A stretch of DNA of 64,000 bases from Williamsia serinedens (GTDB lineage Bacteria > Actinomycetota > Actinomycetes > Mycobacteriales > Mycobacteriaceae), in the NCBI RefSeq assembly GCF_024171725.1, contig NZ_JAMTCG010000001.1, positions 558,001-622,000 on the forward strand. The letters are read 5' to 3'. The notes beneath the pieces are model-generated. The model saw nothing but the letters and a program-made list of their open reading frames with translations. It made no database searches and was not told the origin of the DNA. The position numbers and the translations under genes are program-made. Below, piece by piece: positions 29,205 to 37,955 of the stretch (positions are counted from its first letter, which is position 1; every line of letters starts with the position of its first letter).

Positions 29205-30215
29205 TCACCGCGGCGTGCTCGCGGTCGACGGAGCCCCGACGCGGTTGCTCACCGATCCGATGCGGTCGATGGACAGCGTCACCGTCTGGCCGGGTCTGAT
29301 CCACCGGTCGATCTCCAGGCCCGACCCCGAGGGCAGGGTGCCGGAGGTGGCGAGCTCGCCGGGGCCGATCTCCTCCCCGCGGGAGGCGTAGGACAGCCAG
29401 TCGCCGGGTGACCACCGCATCCCGGCCGTCGACGTCGAGGCCCAGGTCTCGCCGTCCACGACGACGGACGCGTCGAGGTCGTCGAGGTGGGGCAGGATCT
29501 CGTCGGGGGTCACCATCACCGCGCCCATGGTGCTGGCGAAGGTCTTCGTCTTCACGACCGGGCCGAACGAGCTTCGGCGGTGCTCGTCCCACTGGACGTC
29601 GCGGGCGCTCACGTCGTTGAACACGACGAAGCCGCCGATGGCCGCGGTCGCCTGCGCCGGGGTCGCGTCGCGGATCGGGTGGTCCACGACGACGCCGAAC
29701 TCCAGCTCGTAGTCGAGCAGGTCGGTGTAGTCGGGCCAGGGGATCTCGTCGCCGTCGGCGCGGATGGTCCGGTGGTTGCCGGTGTAGTAGTCCGGATGGT
29801 CGCCGAAGGCCGCTCCCGGTCGCAGCGCGGGGAAGGTCCGGCGCCCGACGGTCTCGTAGGCGCGGATGAACGGCCATGCCGCGCGCAGGTTCCGGCGCAC
29901 CAGGCTGTGGGCCGCCTGTACCCAGTGCTTCTCCCACCCGAGGAAACATCGCAGAGACGTGACGTCGACGGGGAGCGCCGGCGCCGGGGTGACCATCGCG
30001 ACCTGTTCGCCGACCGCACGGTCGGCGAGACGCTGCGCCATGTCCCGCCCGCGTTCACGGGCGGCGAGGAGGTCGACCAGGTCCTGCGTCAGCGGCCCGC
30101 GCACCGACCGGTCGAACACGGCCGCCGCCGCGTCGAGGTCGACCCACGTGTCGCTCGGACCGTGGTGGACGGCGACCACTCGACGGTCACCGTCGCAGAT
30201 CCGTCGGACACGCAT
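29205..30215 (-). CDS. Fumarylacetoacetate hydrolase family protein
   Basis: The 336-residue protein starts MRVRRICDGDRRVVAVHHGP. The FAH fold is shown by YTGNHRTIRADGDEIPWPDY, the metal-ligand stretch LDYELEFGVVVDHPI (the ExE pair) with a later aspartate in VFNDVSARDVQWDE, and GELATSGTLPSGSG near residue 290. FAH enzymes hydrolyse, decarboxylate or isomerise beta-diketo or oxalo compounds in aromatic catabolism. Substrate specificity cannot be set. It is upstream of nothing on its strand before the convergent DUF5519 gene. An in-frame GTG/ATG 5 codons upstream is possible but has no clear ribosome site. Confidence 0.86.
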   Translation of the reverse strand: MRVRRICDGDRRVVAVHHGPSDTWVDLDAAAAVFDRSVRGPLTQDLVDLLAARERGRDMAQRLADRAVGEQVAMVTPAPALPVDVTSLRCFLGWEKHWVQAAHSLVRRNLRAAWPFIRAYETVGRRTFPALRPGAAFGDHPDYYTGNHRTIRADGDEIPWPDYTDLLDYELEFGVVVDHPIRDATPAQATAAIGGFVVFNDVSARDVQWDEHRRSSFGPVVKTKTFASTMGAVMVTPDEILPHLDDLDASVVVDGETWASTSTAGMRWSPGDWLSYASRGEEIGPGELATSGTLPSGSGLEIDRWIRPGQTVTLSIDRIGSVSNRVGAPSTASTPR

Positions 30216-30292
30216 CGTGCGACCTCCCACGCCGTCGGCGGTGAGCGGCGCCCACCGTCCTCACCGAATCTACAGGCGTTGAGGAACCGGGG

Positions 30293-30463
30293 TCAGTCCT
30301 CCTGCACCTCGGCGGCGTGCGGGTACTCGTCGTCGTCCACGTCGACGACGAACTCCTGCTCGAGGACGTCACCTTCGGCACCCTCCGGGACCGGCTTGTC
30401 CGGGACGGAGTCCACGGGCAGAGCACCGGCGTCGGGATCGGTCGCATCGGGATCGATGGTCAT
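30293..30463 (-). CDS. Small acidic protein, unknown
   Basis: The 56-residue protein starts MTIDPDATDPDAGALPVDSV. Roughly a third of its residues are Asp or Glu, with no hydrophobic core, so it is probably disordered. A strong GAAGGAGGAACG ribosome site precedes the ATG at 30463; the open frame extends 22 codons further to a GTG but that extension is arginine-rich and unlike the rest. The function is unknown. Two other tiny acidic proteins occur in the window (47710 and 62859). Confidence 0.62.
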   Translation of the reverse strand: MTIDPDATDPDAGALPVDSVPDKPVPEGAEGDVLEQEFVVDVDDDEYPHAAEVQED

Positions 30464-30565
30464 CGTTCCTCCTTCCGTCGGGATTCCGGCCGACCAGGGT
30501 AACGACCTCCGACGGGGTCCGTCATCCACCGACAGAGGTCGCGCGGCGCCGCCGCGCCGGCAGGC

Positions 30566-31699
30566 TCAGACGCCGGCCGCTGCGCTGTTGATCTCGTCGA
30601 GCGTGCTCGTGGCCTCGAGGTACTCCTGCACCCAGCGTTCGATCACGGCCGAGGTCTTCTCGACCTTGCGGAACTGGCCGACGACCTGTCCGACCGGGTT
30701 GAACGCGACGTCGACGGTCTGATCCGGGTACTTGTGCGTCGCCGCGACGGCCATGCCGGAGACCATGTACTGCAGGGGCATGCCGAGCGGGTCGGGGTTC
30801 TCCGGCTTCTCCCAGGCCTCGGTCCAGTCGTTCCTCAGCATGCGACACGGCTTGCCCGTGAACGACCGGCTGCGCACGGTGTCCCGGCTCGACGCGTCGA
30901 TGTAGGCCTGCTGCTGTCGGGCCGTGTTCGCCGACTCCTCGACGATCAGCCACTGCGACCCCGACCACGCGCCCTGTGTGCCGAGCGCGAGCGCCGCCGC
31001 GATCTGCTGCCCACTGCCGATGCCACCGGCGGCGAGCACGGGGATGGGTGCGACCTCCTTGACCACCTGCGGCCACAGCACGATCGAGCCGACCTCCCCG
31101 CAGTGGCCGCCGCCCTCACCGCCCTGCGCGATGATGATGTCCACACCGGCGTCGGCGTGCTTGCGCGCCTGATACGGGGAGCCGCACAGGGCTGCGACCT
31201 TGCGACCGGTCGCCTGGATCCGCTCGATCATGTCCACCGGTGGGGTGCCCAGCGCGTTCGCGATCAGCCGCACCTTGTCGTGCTGCAGGGCGATGTCGAC
31301 CTGCGGTGTCGCGGTGGCCTCGGTCCACCCCAGCAGTTGCAGGCTGTTGTCGTCACCCTCGGCGAGCGGGACACCGTGGTCGGTGAGCAACCTGCGGCCG
31401 AACTCGAGGGTCTCCTGCGGGACCATCGACCGCAGCATCTCCGCGAGTTCGTCCCCCGACAGGTTCGAGTCCATCCCCTCGTACTTGCTGGGGATCACGA
31501 TGTCCACGCCGTACGGACGGTCGCCGATGTGCTCGTCGATCCACCGCAACTCGACCTCGAGCTCCTCGGGCGTGTACCCGACGGCACCGAGCACGCCGAA
31601 GCCGCCGGCCTTGCTGACCGCGACGACGACGTCGCGGCAGTGGGTGAACGCGAAGATCGGGTACTCGATCCCCAGGGTGTCGCAGAGCGGTGTGTGCAC
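30566..31699 (-). CDS. Nitronate monooxygenase-like FMN oxidoreductase
   Basis: The protein has 377 residues. LGIEYPIFAFTHCRDVVVAV, GGFGVLGAVGYTPEEL, VDIIIAQGGEGGGHCGEVGS and VLAAGGIGSGQQIAAALALG are the FMN-barrel motifs of the 2-nitropropane dioxygenase family. The insertion YGVDIVIPSKYEGM and the end (RSRSFTGKPCRMLRNDWTEA) resemble the mycobacterial subgroup that includes Rv1533 and the steroid-catabolism enzyme IpdC (Rv3553). A perfect KstR-type operator lies 22 bases before the GTG start, supporting a role in steroid or related lipid breakdown rather than nitroalkane detoxification. AGAGGA serves as ribosome site. Confidence 0.88.
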   Translation of the reverse strand: MHTPLCDTLGIEYPIFAFTHCRDVVVAVSKAGGFGVLGAVGYTPEELEVELRWIDEHIGDRPYGVDIVIPSKYEGMDSNLSGDELAEMLRSMVPQETLEFGRRLLTDHGVPLAEGDDNSLQLLGWTEATATPQVDIALQHDKVRLIANALGTPPVDMIERIQATGRKVAALCGSPYQARKHADAGVDIIIAQGGEGGGHCGEVGSIVLWPQVVKEVAPIPVLAAGGIGSGQQIAAALALGTQGAWSGSQWLIVEESANTARQQQAYIDASSRDTVRSRSFTGKPCRMLRNDWTEAWEKPENPDPLGMPLQYMVSGMAVAATHKYPDQTVDVAFNPVGQVVGQFRKVEKTSAVIERWVQEYLEATSTLDEINSAAAGV

Positions 31700-31720
31700 G
31701 GTCGTCCTCTCGGGCCAAAG

Positions 31721-31736
31721 CTAGAACGTGTTCTAG
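31721..31736. promoter_or_regulatory. KstR-type operator (palindrome)
   Basis: CTAGAACGTGTTCTAG is a palindrome with perfect seven-base arms and a two-base centre. It fits the published KstR consensus TnnAACnnGTTnnA at 31722-31735. KstR is the TetR-family repressor of cholesterol-uptake and ring-degradation genes in Mycobacterium, Rhodococcus and Gordonia. It sits 22 bases upstream of the nitronate monooxygenase-like gene and downstream of the dienelactone hydrolase stop, so the first of these is the target. Confidence 0.82.
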
Positions 31737-31775
31737 TTTAGGTCACGGCGGCCGGCGACGGAACCCGACCGGACG

Positions 31776-32519
31776 TCAGCGCAGGGTGCGGGCGAACAAC
31801 GCCTCGAGTTCGGCGAACGACCGCTCCGCGCCCGCCTCCTGGTACATCGAGGTGTCGGCCATCGAATAGCCGTGTGGAGCGTCGGGGTAGATCTCGTTGG
31901 TCGCCGTGAGACCCGCGTCGGAGAGCGCGCGGCCGAGTTCGGCGACCGCCTCCGGGGGCATCGACGAGTCGTTGTCGGCGTGGCCGAAGACGAACTCCGC
32001 CGTGGCCGAGGCCAGCTGTCGATGCGGGCTGGAGGGATCGTCGGTCACGAGGCCGCCGCCGTGGAACCCGGCAGCCGCAGCGACCACCTCCGGGTGCCGC
32101 GCGGCGAAGAACGTCGCGACCCGCGCGCCCATGCAGTACCCGACACATCCGATCGTCGAGCCCGTCACGCCGTCGAGGCTCTGCACCGCCGTCCGGTAGG
32201 CATCGAGGTCACCGGCGAGGTCCTGGCGGAACAGCGAGCCCACCCGCGGCATCGCGGTCGCGAAGAACGCGTCGCGCGCGCCGTCGACACGGAGGTCGTC
32301 GTGCGGGCGCACGTCGTCGACGGCGCCGTCGCGGTAGAAGAGATTGGGGGTGAGGACGACGTATCCCCAGGACGCGATGCGTTCGGCCATCTCGATCAGC
32401 GTCGGCCGGACCCCGATCGCGTCCATGAAGAGGACCACCCCGGGCCCGGACCCCGTCTGCGGTCGAGCGATGTGGGCCTCGGTGTCCCCGTCACCCGCGG
32501 GGATCGTCGTGAGCAGCAT
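31776..32519 (-). CDS. Dienelactone hydrolase family protein
   Basis: The 247-residue alpha/beta hydrolase starts MLLTTIPAGDGDTEAHIARP. It shows VVLFMDAIGVRPTLIEMAER, the nucleophile elbow GCVGYCMGARVATFFAARHP with a cysteine nucleophile as in classical dienelactone hydrolase, an aspartate region FVFGHADNDSSMPPEAV and the histidine in YPDAPHGYSMADT. The Cys-Asp-His triad is therefore intact. The substrate may be a dienelactone from a ring-cleavage pathway or another small ester. It precedes the KstR-controlled gene by 76 bases on the same strand. Confidence 0.9.
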   Translation of the reverse strand: MLLTTIPAGDGDTEAHIARPQTGSGPGVVLFMDAIGVRPTLIEMAERIASWGYVVLTPNLFYRDGAVDDVRPHDDLRVDGARDAFFATAMPRVGSLFRQDLAGDLDAYRTAVQSLDGVTGSTIGCVGYCMGARVATFFAARHPEVVAAAAGFHGGGLVTDDPSSPHRQLASATAEFVFGHADNDSSMPPEAVAELGRALSDAGLTATNEIYPDAPHGYSMADTSMYQEAGAERSFAELEALFARTLR

Positions 32520-32649
32520 GCCTCGACGGTAGCGCCGCCACGCCGGAGCAGGGTGCGACCGAGCATTTCCGAAGGGTGGGTAAAGTGCTCCCTCGGCGGT
32601 ATAGGAGCTCGGCGCCGGTGATTCTTCTTTGCATGCGAAGGAACAGCCG

Positions 32650-33309
32650 TTGGCAGACTCAGCCCATCCGACATCCGGTGTGCAGCCGGAGGTCCCGCCG
32701 ACCGCGGGTGCATTCCGATACGTCCTCGCCGACTCCCGGTGGGAGTTGTCGGCGTCCCTGACTGCGCTGCTCGACGGCGCCGGGGCCCCGCGCGAGGACG
32801 AAACCTCCGCCCCCACAACGCCGGTCGACAGCACCGCCGGACCGTTGGACACCGCGGACATCCGTGCGGCGATGGAACGGCTCGCGGCCGCCGGACGCCC
32901 GAGCGCGACGCGACATCGGATCACCGACCGGGCGAACGTGCCTCGGCACGTGGTGATCGTGGGTGACCGCGTCACCACCGACGACGGCGCCGTCGTGGGT
33001 GTGTCGGGGTACGTGGTCGACGTCACCACCGTGTTCGACGAGGCGTTGGAGAACCTCGACGCCGAGGTCAGCGACTTCGTGGAGCACCGCTCGGTGATCG
33101 AGCAGGCGAAGGGGATGATGATGCTGGCCTACGGATTCGGCGACCGTCACGCCTACGACGTGCTGGCGTGGCGCTCCCAGCACACGAACACCAAGGTCCG
33201 GGTCCTCGCCGCCGCCGTCGTGCGGGATGTCCCGTCGTCGGTGACCCTCGGCGACTCCGACCGGGCCGCCTTCGACAACATCCTGCTGACCGCACACGAG
33301 AACGACTGA
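32650..33309 (+). CDS. ANTAR-domain RNA-binding regulator with PAS-like N-terminus
   Basis: The 219-residue protein runs from the TTG at 32650 (MADSAHPTSG), chosen because GAAGGAAC at 32637-32644 is a good ribosome site; the frame opens at another TTG seven codons earlier. Residues 25-135 form a PAS-like sensor (AFRYVLADSRWELSAS, then RHVVIVGDRVTTDDGAVVGV). Residues 150-200 are the ANTAR domain (FVEHRSVIEQAKGMMMLAYG), which binds paired hairpins in mRNA leaders to prevent termination. It should be an anti-terminator responding to an unknown cue. It stands alone, convergent with the acyl-CoA synthetase, and faces away from the hydrolase gene. Confidence 0.84.
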   Translation: MADSAHPTSGVQPEVPPTAGAFRYVLADSRWELSASLTALLDGAGAPREDETSAPTTPVDSTAGPLDTADIRAAMERLAAAGRPSATRHRITDRANVPRHVVIVGDRVTTDDGAVVGVSGYVVDVTTVFDEALENLDAEVSDFVEHRSVIEQAKGMMMLAYGFGDRHAYDVLAWRSQHTNTKVRVLAAAVVRDVPSSVTLGDSDRAAFDNILLTAHEND

Positions 33310-33327
33310 CCACCCTCGGCGAGGACG

Positions 33328-34884
33328 TCAGCCTGCCGACTCCGCCTCGCGCAGTGCGTTCTTGCGGACCTTGCCGGTCGACGTCCGAGGGAGCGCGTCG
33401 GTGAAGACGATCTCGCGGGGCGCCTTGAACGCGGCCAGCCGCGCCCGGACGTGCGCGACGAGGGTGTCGGAGTCGACCGACGCGTCCTCGCGTGTCACGA
33501 CGAACGCCTTGGGCCGCTCACCCCACTTCTCGTCGGGCACACCGATGACCACGACGTCGGCGACGTCGGGGTGGGATGCGAGGGCCTGTTCGACCTCGAT
33601 GGTCGAGATGTTCTCGCCCCCGGAGATCACGATGTCCTTGGCGCGGTCGAGCAGCTGGACGTAGCCGTCGGGGTGCATGACCCCGAGGTCGCCCGAGTGG
33701 AACCAACCACCGGCGAACGCCTCGGCCGTCGCGTCGATGTCGTCGAGGTACCCCTTCATCACCCCGTTGCCACGCATGACGATCTCGCCCATCTCGACCC
33801 CGTCGGGCTCGACGTCGACGAGTGTCCCGTCGTCGGCCGTCTCACGCCGGACCACACGCATCCGATCGGCCGTGATCATCCCGGCGCCCTGCCGCGCCAT
33901 CTGGACGTTCAGTTCGTCGGCGGTCAGCGACGACCACTCGTCGCGCGGCTCGCAGATCGAGTACGGCCCGTAGGTCTCGGTCAGCCCGTACACGTGGACG
34001 AGGGTGGCGCCGAGGTCGCGGATCTGGCCCACCACCGTGGGACTCGGTGGGGCACCGGCGGTCACGACGGTCAGCGGCCGGTCGAGGTGGTGGGCATGCG
34101 GGGCGGTCGCGAGGGTGGTGAGGACGGTCGGCGCACCGCACAGGTGGTCGATCCGCTCGTCGTCGACCAGTCGCCAGATCGCGTCGCCGCGCACCGCGCG
34201 CAGGCACACATGTGTCGCTGCCGCGGCGGTCACGGCCCAGGTGGTGCACCACCCGTTGCAGTGGAACATCGGCAGCGTCCACAGGTACCGACTCCCGTGG
34301 ACGAATCCCTGGTGGTGCATCTCGCCGAGCGCGTTCAGGTACGCACCGCGGTGGGTGTACATGACGCCTTTGGGTCGTCCGGTGGTGCCGGAGGTGTAGT
34401 TCACCGTGATGGTGGCGGTCTCGTCCTCGACCTCCCACGCCAGACGCTCGTCGGTCGCGCGGTCGAGGAACTCCTCGTGGCCCGTGTCGAGGTCGACGAC
34501 CTCGGACACGGTGAGGTCGACACCGTCGAGCGCGGCCAGGAGATCGCTGTCGCCGAACAGGATCCGCGACGAGGAGTGTTCGCAGATGTATGCGACCTCC
34601 TGCGGTGAGAGGCGGGTGTTGACCGCGACGAGGACCGCACCGGCCAGCGGCACCCCGAAGTGCGCGACGAGGAGTTCGAGTCGGTTGGTCGCGAGGAACG
34701 CGACGCGCTCACCCGCCCCGACACCCGATGCGCGGATCGCCGATGCGAGGCGTTGCGCCGCGTCGGCCAGCTCCGAGTTCGTGATGCGGCGGTCGCCGTC
34801 GACCACGGCCTCCGCATCGGGGTGGACCTCGGCGGCTCGCTCGAGGAAGCGCAGGGGTGTGAGCGGCGTGTCCAGTCCGGCCAT
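33328..34884 (-). CDS. Fatty acyl-CoA synthetase (AMP-dependent ligase)
   Basis: The 518-residue adenylate-forming enzyme has the P-loop TVNYTSGTTGRPKGVMYTHR near residue 170, VYGLTETYGP near 300, WFHSGDLGVMHPDGYVQLLD near 395 and the C-terminal catalytic lysine in LPRTSTGKVRKNALRE. The stretch LWTLPMFHCNGWCTTWAV is typical of the medium/long-chain group (FadD35/acs-like). It activates a carboxylic acid to its CoA thioester. It lies 18 bases after the diiron oxygenase gene on the same strand, so the two are probably co-transcribed and may share a substrate pathway. Confidence 0.93.
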   Translation of the reverse strand: MAGLDTPLTPLRFLERAAEVHPDAEAVVDGDRRITNSELADAAQRLASAIRASGVGAGERVAFLATNRLELLVAHFGVPLAGAVLVAVNTRLSPQEVAYICEHSSSRILFGDSDLLAALDGVDLTVSEVVDLDTGHEEFLDRATDERLAWEVEDETATITVNYTSGTTGRPKGVMYTHRGAYLNALGEMHHQGFVHGSRYLWTLPMFHCNGWCTTWAVTAAAATHVCLRAVRGDAIWRLVDDERIDHLCGAPTVLTTLATAPHAHHLDRPLTVVTAGAPPSPTVVGQIRDLGATLVHVYGLTETYGPYSICEPRDEWSSLTADELNVQMARQGAGMITADRMRVVRRETADDGTLVDVEPDGVEMGEIVMRGNGVMKGYLDDIDATAEAFAGGWFHSGDLGVMHPDGYVQLLDRAKDIVISGGENISTIEVEQALASHPDVADVVVIGVPDEKWGERPKAFVVTREDASVDSDTLVAHVRARLAAFKAPREIVFTDALPRTSTGKVRKNALREAESAG

Positions 34885-34902
34885 CCTGCGATGGTAGACC
34901 GG

Positions 34903-35823
34903 TCAGAGCAGGTGGCACCGGCGATATATCCGGCTCGCCGCCGGCGTCAGGAGACCGACCTCGTCGAGGAATTGCATGAGGTGCACACAGCTCCCGCGCA
35001 GCATCGCGTGGCGGTGCTCGTTGGCCAGCATCTCGCCGACGGCGCGCCGTCTGTCGAGTCCCGCGTCGGTGAATGCCTGCGGTCGGACGAGGTTGATGAC
35101 GATCATCTCCGCACCCAGCGCGACGAGGACGGCGCTGCTCGCCCTGCGGAATCGGCCGGCGCCGACCATCGCCTCGCGCACCTGCTCGCGCGCGAAGCGC
35201 ATGTGGCGGGACTCCTCGAGCACGTGCACCTCGTTGACCGTCTGGATGAGGGGCAGCACCCGCGGGTCGCCGAGCGATCCCCGCTGCAGCACGTCGAGGA
35301 TCTCCTCGGCGACCAGGATGCCCGCATAGGCCACCTCGCCCCGGGCGACGTTCATGAACACCCGCCCCATCCGGGCCACCTTCGGCGACGGGTGGTACGA
35401 CCGCCCGACGATGCGCTGCGAGGCGGCGGAGAACATGAGCGAGTGTCGGCACTCGTCGGCGATCTCGGTCATGGCGAACGTGAACTCGGGGGAGTGGGCC
35501 GCGACGGCTCGCTGGTCGCGTATCACCAACTGCTGCAGCATCATCTCGAACCACACGCAGATGGTCATCACCGACGCCATCTCGTGCCGGGTGAGTCGGA
35601 CGCGCTGATCGTCGGTGAGCTCCTCCCAGTAGGCGGTGCCGTACAACGCCGACCACTCGGGACTGCACCCGTGCTTGTCCGGGTCGAGGGGAGCGGTCCA
35701 GTCGATCTCGGTCATCGCGTTGCGCGACGCCACCAGCGACGAGTCGACGAGACGCTGCGCGACCTCGTCCATCCCCGCGTCCACCCGACTGGGCGCCGGA
35801 TCGGTCCCTGCCAGCGTCGTCAT
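34903..35823 (-). CDS. AurF-like diiron oxygenase
   Basis: The 306-residue protein starts MTTLAGTDPAPSRVDAGMDE. The helical bundle carries carboxylate/histidine ligands: RLTRHEMASVMTICVWFEMM, MTEIADECRHSLMFSAASQR (E-x3-ECRH), AEEILDVLQRG and NEVHVLEESRHMRFAREQV (E-x2-H), then LANEHRHAML. This double E-x2-H arrangement matches the AurF N-oxygenase family (PF11583), which in Mycobacteriales includes many proteins with unknown substrates. It would need an electron source not seen nearby. Its upstream gap holds an eight-base inverted repeat (35872-35898). Confidence 0.85.
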   Translation of the reverse strand: MTTLAGTDPAPSRVDAGMDEVAQRLVDSSLVASRNAMTEIDWTAPLDPDKHGCSPEWSALYGTAYWEELTDDQRVRLTRHEMASVMTICVWFEMMLQQLVIRDQRAVAAHSPEFTFAMTEIADECRHSLMFSAASQRIVGRSYHPSPKVARMGRVFMNVARGEVAYAGILVAEEILDVLQRGSLGDPRVLPLIQTVNEVHVLEESRHMRFAREQVREAMVGAGRFRRASSAVLVALGAEMIVINLVRPQAFTDAGLDRRRAVGEMLANEHRHAMLRGSCVHLMQFLDEVGLLTPAASRIYRRCHLL

Positions 35824-35871
35824 ACATCGCTCCCATCGCCCACAGTGCCATTGGTTGATGTCATCGTAGCT

Positions 35872-35898
35872 GTGTCTGTGACCGATGGGAACAGACAC
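35872..35898. promoter_or_regulatory. Inverted repeat GTGTCTGT-N11-ACAGACAC
   Basis: Perfect eight-base arms at 35872-35879 and 35891-35898 lie in the divergent gap between the diiron oxygenase (start 35823) and the GyrI-like protein (start 35946). The form suits a TetR-type repressor that could control both genes. No regulator gene is adjacent. Confidence 0.55.
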
Positions 35899-35945
35899 TC
35901 ACCGGAGCGCCGCGACCGGCGGGCAGCGGCACTACGGTGATCGCC

Positions 35946-36593
35946 GTGGACCGACCAGCCCGCGGATCCGACCTGACCACCGTCGACCTCCGTCGCGAGG
36001 TGCCGGGCTATTCGGCACGACGCGACCGGTTCTCACTCGTCGAGATCCCGCGTGTGCGCTGTCTGATGATCGACGGCCGCGGCGACCCCAACACGGAACC
36101 GGCCTACACCGACGCCGTGGCCACCCTCTACCCGATGGCCTACGCCCTGAGGTCACGCAGTCGCGACCGGCACGGGACGGATGTGCGGGTCATGCCGCTC
36201 GAGGCGCTGTGGTGGGCCGACGACCCGTCAGCGTTCACCACCCGGCGCGACAAGTCCCGGTGGCACTGGACCGTACTGATGCTCGTCGCGCCCTGGCTCG
36301 ACGCCGACGACGTCGCGGCGGCGGCCGATGCGGTCGCGGCACGGGGCCGCGGCCTGCGACTCGCCGATCTGCGCCACGACGACCTCGACGAGGGGTTGGT
36401 GATGCAGACCCTGCACGTCGGCCCCTACGACGCCGAGGGTCCGGTTCTCGCGAGGATGCACGACGTGGAGATCCCGGAGCGCGGCCTGACGATGACCGGC
36501 CGCCACCACGAGATCTATCTCGGCGACCCGCGTCGGGCGGCCCCGGAGCGGCTGCGCACCATCCTGCGGCAACCGGTCCGGCCCGCGCCGTGA
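35946..36593 (+). CDS. GyrI-like small-molecule binding domain protein
   Basis: The protein has 215 residues if GTG 35946 is used (MDRPARGSDLTTVDLRREVP); an in-frame GTG lies nine bases upstream. FSLVEIPRVRCLMIDGRGDP and ATLYPMAYALRSRSR open a GyrI/SOUL-like fold of the type annotated 'GyrI-like' (PF06445), with LEALWWADDPSAFT and GLVMQTLHVGPYDAEGPVLA later. Such proteins bind small molecules or occur as stand-alone ligand traps. It is convergent with the lipase gene, with stops 4 bases apart. Confidence 0.82.
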   Translation: MDRPARGSDLTTVDLRREVPGYSARRDRFSLVEIPRVRCLMIDGRGDPNTEPAYTDAVATLYPMAYALRSRSRDRHGTDVRVMPLEALWWADDPSAFTTRRDKSRWHWTVLMLVAPWLDADDVAAAADAVAARGRGLRLADLRHDDLDEGLVMQTLHVGPYDAEGPVLARMHDVEIPERGLTMTGRHHEIYLGDPRRAAPERLRTILRQPVRPAP

Positions 36594-36597
36594 CCGG

Positions 36598-37902
36598 TCA
36601 GCGACAGGTCGTCGGGGCCGGCTTGCCGTCGAACCGGTCCTGCAGCCACTGCAGCGCGGGGAAGAAGCCGATCGCCGCGGCGCTGAGATGTTCCGGGGCG
36701 GGCGTCGACAGCTGGAGCACGCGAGTCCCGGCGCTGCAGTACCGGGCCATCGTCTGGTTCAGGAACGCCACCGAGATCAGCGGGTCGGTCGGGGAGTGGA
36801 ACTCGAGGATCGGCGCGGTCGGTGTCTCCGGCATGTAGCCGATCGAGTTGTCCCGCAACACCTTTCGCGTCGACGGGTCATTGAGCAGATCGAAGTTCGT
36901 CGCCAGCATCCGAGCCGTCTTGCCGAAACCGACGGTCAGGATCTCGTTGGTGCAGGCGTTCGCCATCTGGGCACGCGTCTGCAACCCCAGCCAATTCAGG
37001 TGCTTGCTGATCGGCAGTTCCTCCGGGTACTCACGCTCGAGGCCCAGTGCCGCCGCCATCGCCAGCCCGAACGCGGGATGCGTCTTCTCGGTGCCGATCG
37101 CCTGGGCCATCTGCTCGAGGTTCGTCGGTACGCCACCCTCGGCCGAGCCGACGAGGTTCACGTCCGGGGCGTACGTCGGTTGTTGCGCCGCGGCCGACGC
37201 GGTCGCCATCCCGCCACCGGAGTACCCGGACATGCCGACCCGGGACTTCTGCAGCCGCAGCGGAGCCCACCGTGTCGCGGCCCGGATCCCGTCGAGAATG
37301 ACGTGACCGCTCTGGCGGACGGCGCCGTACGCCGAGCGCTCGCCGAGGTGATCGGGCACGGCGATCGCCCACCCGCGCAGCAACGCGAAGTTGAAGCCCC
37401 ACGGGTCGACCGGGGACGCCGAGAAGTCCAGTGAGGTGTACACGCTGTGCGAGGCCTGACACCGCATCCCCAGGGCATTGGTGATCATCTGGTAGGAGAG
37501 CAGCGGCACGTTCGCGGGCCGGTTCAGCGGCGCCATCACGAGGGTCACACCCACCATCGGCGCGCCGTGGGAATCGGTTGTCTTGTAGCGGATCTGCCAG
37601 GTCTCCGACGGGACGACACGGAAGGGTTGGGGCTTGCGTTCGGCCCCGATCACGTCGCCGTCGCGCATCGCGGCGAGGTTCGCGGGATGGCGGTACAGCG
37701 GGCCGGGGTCGGAGTAGGACGGACCCAGCTCGGAGGCCGGGGGCAGCGGCGGCGTCGGGACGCCAGGCAGAGCCGGGAGCGCCGGCGCGGGTGGTGGCAC
37801 CGGCGCGGCGATCGCCGTCGCCGAGCCGCAGATGACCAGTGCCGCAGCCGCGGTGACGACGATCGCCACCCGACGGACGCGGCGGAACCTCACAGGTAGC
37901 AC
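36598..37902 (-). CDS. Secreted lipase of the LIP (secretory lipase) family
   Basis: The 434-residue protein starts at GTG 37902, preceded by GGGGGGAACGA. It has a basic start (MLPVRFRRVRRV) and a signal peptide with hydrophobic core IVVTAAAALVICGSATAIAA, then a proline-rich linker. The catalytic region includes GPLYRHPANLAAMRDGD, YQMITNALGMRCQASHSVYT, WAIAVPDHLGERSAYGA and the nucleophile elbow VGMSGYSGGGMATASAAAQQ near residue 222. The histidine is likely in TPAPEHLSAAA near the end. The family (PF03583) hydrolyses acylglycerols or other esters outside the cell. The neighbouring frame at 38041 is a damaged copy. Confidence 0.9.
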   Translation of the reverse strand: MLPVRFRRVRRVAIVVTAAAALVICGSATAIAAPVPPPAPALPALPGVPTPPLPPASELGPSYSDPGPLYRHPANLAAMRDGDVIGAERKPQPFRVVPSETWQIRYKTTDSHGAPMVGVTLVMAPLNRPANVPLLSYQMITNALGMRCQASHSVYTSLDFSASPVDPWGFNFALLRGWAIAVPDHLGERSAYGAVRQSGHVILDGIRAATRWAPLRLQKSRVGMSGYSGGGMATASAAAQQPTYAPDVNLVGSAEGGVPTNLEQMAQAIGTEKTHPAFGLAMAAALGLEREYPEELPISKHLNWLGLQTRAQMANACTNEILTVGFGKTARMLATNFDLLNDPSTRKVLRDNSIGYMPETPTAPILEFHSPTDPLISVAFLNQTMARYCSAGTRVLQLSTPAPEHLSAAAIGFFPALQWLQDRFDGKPAPTTCR

Positions 37903-37955
37903 TCGTTCCCCCCTCGATCGTGGCCGAGGCGGCCACCGGGGCGAGTGTGCGTTCA

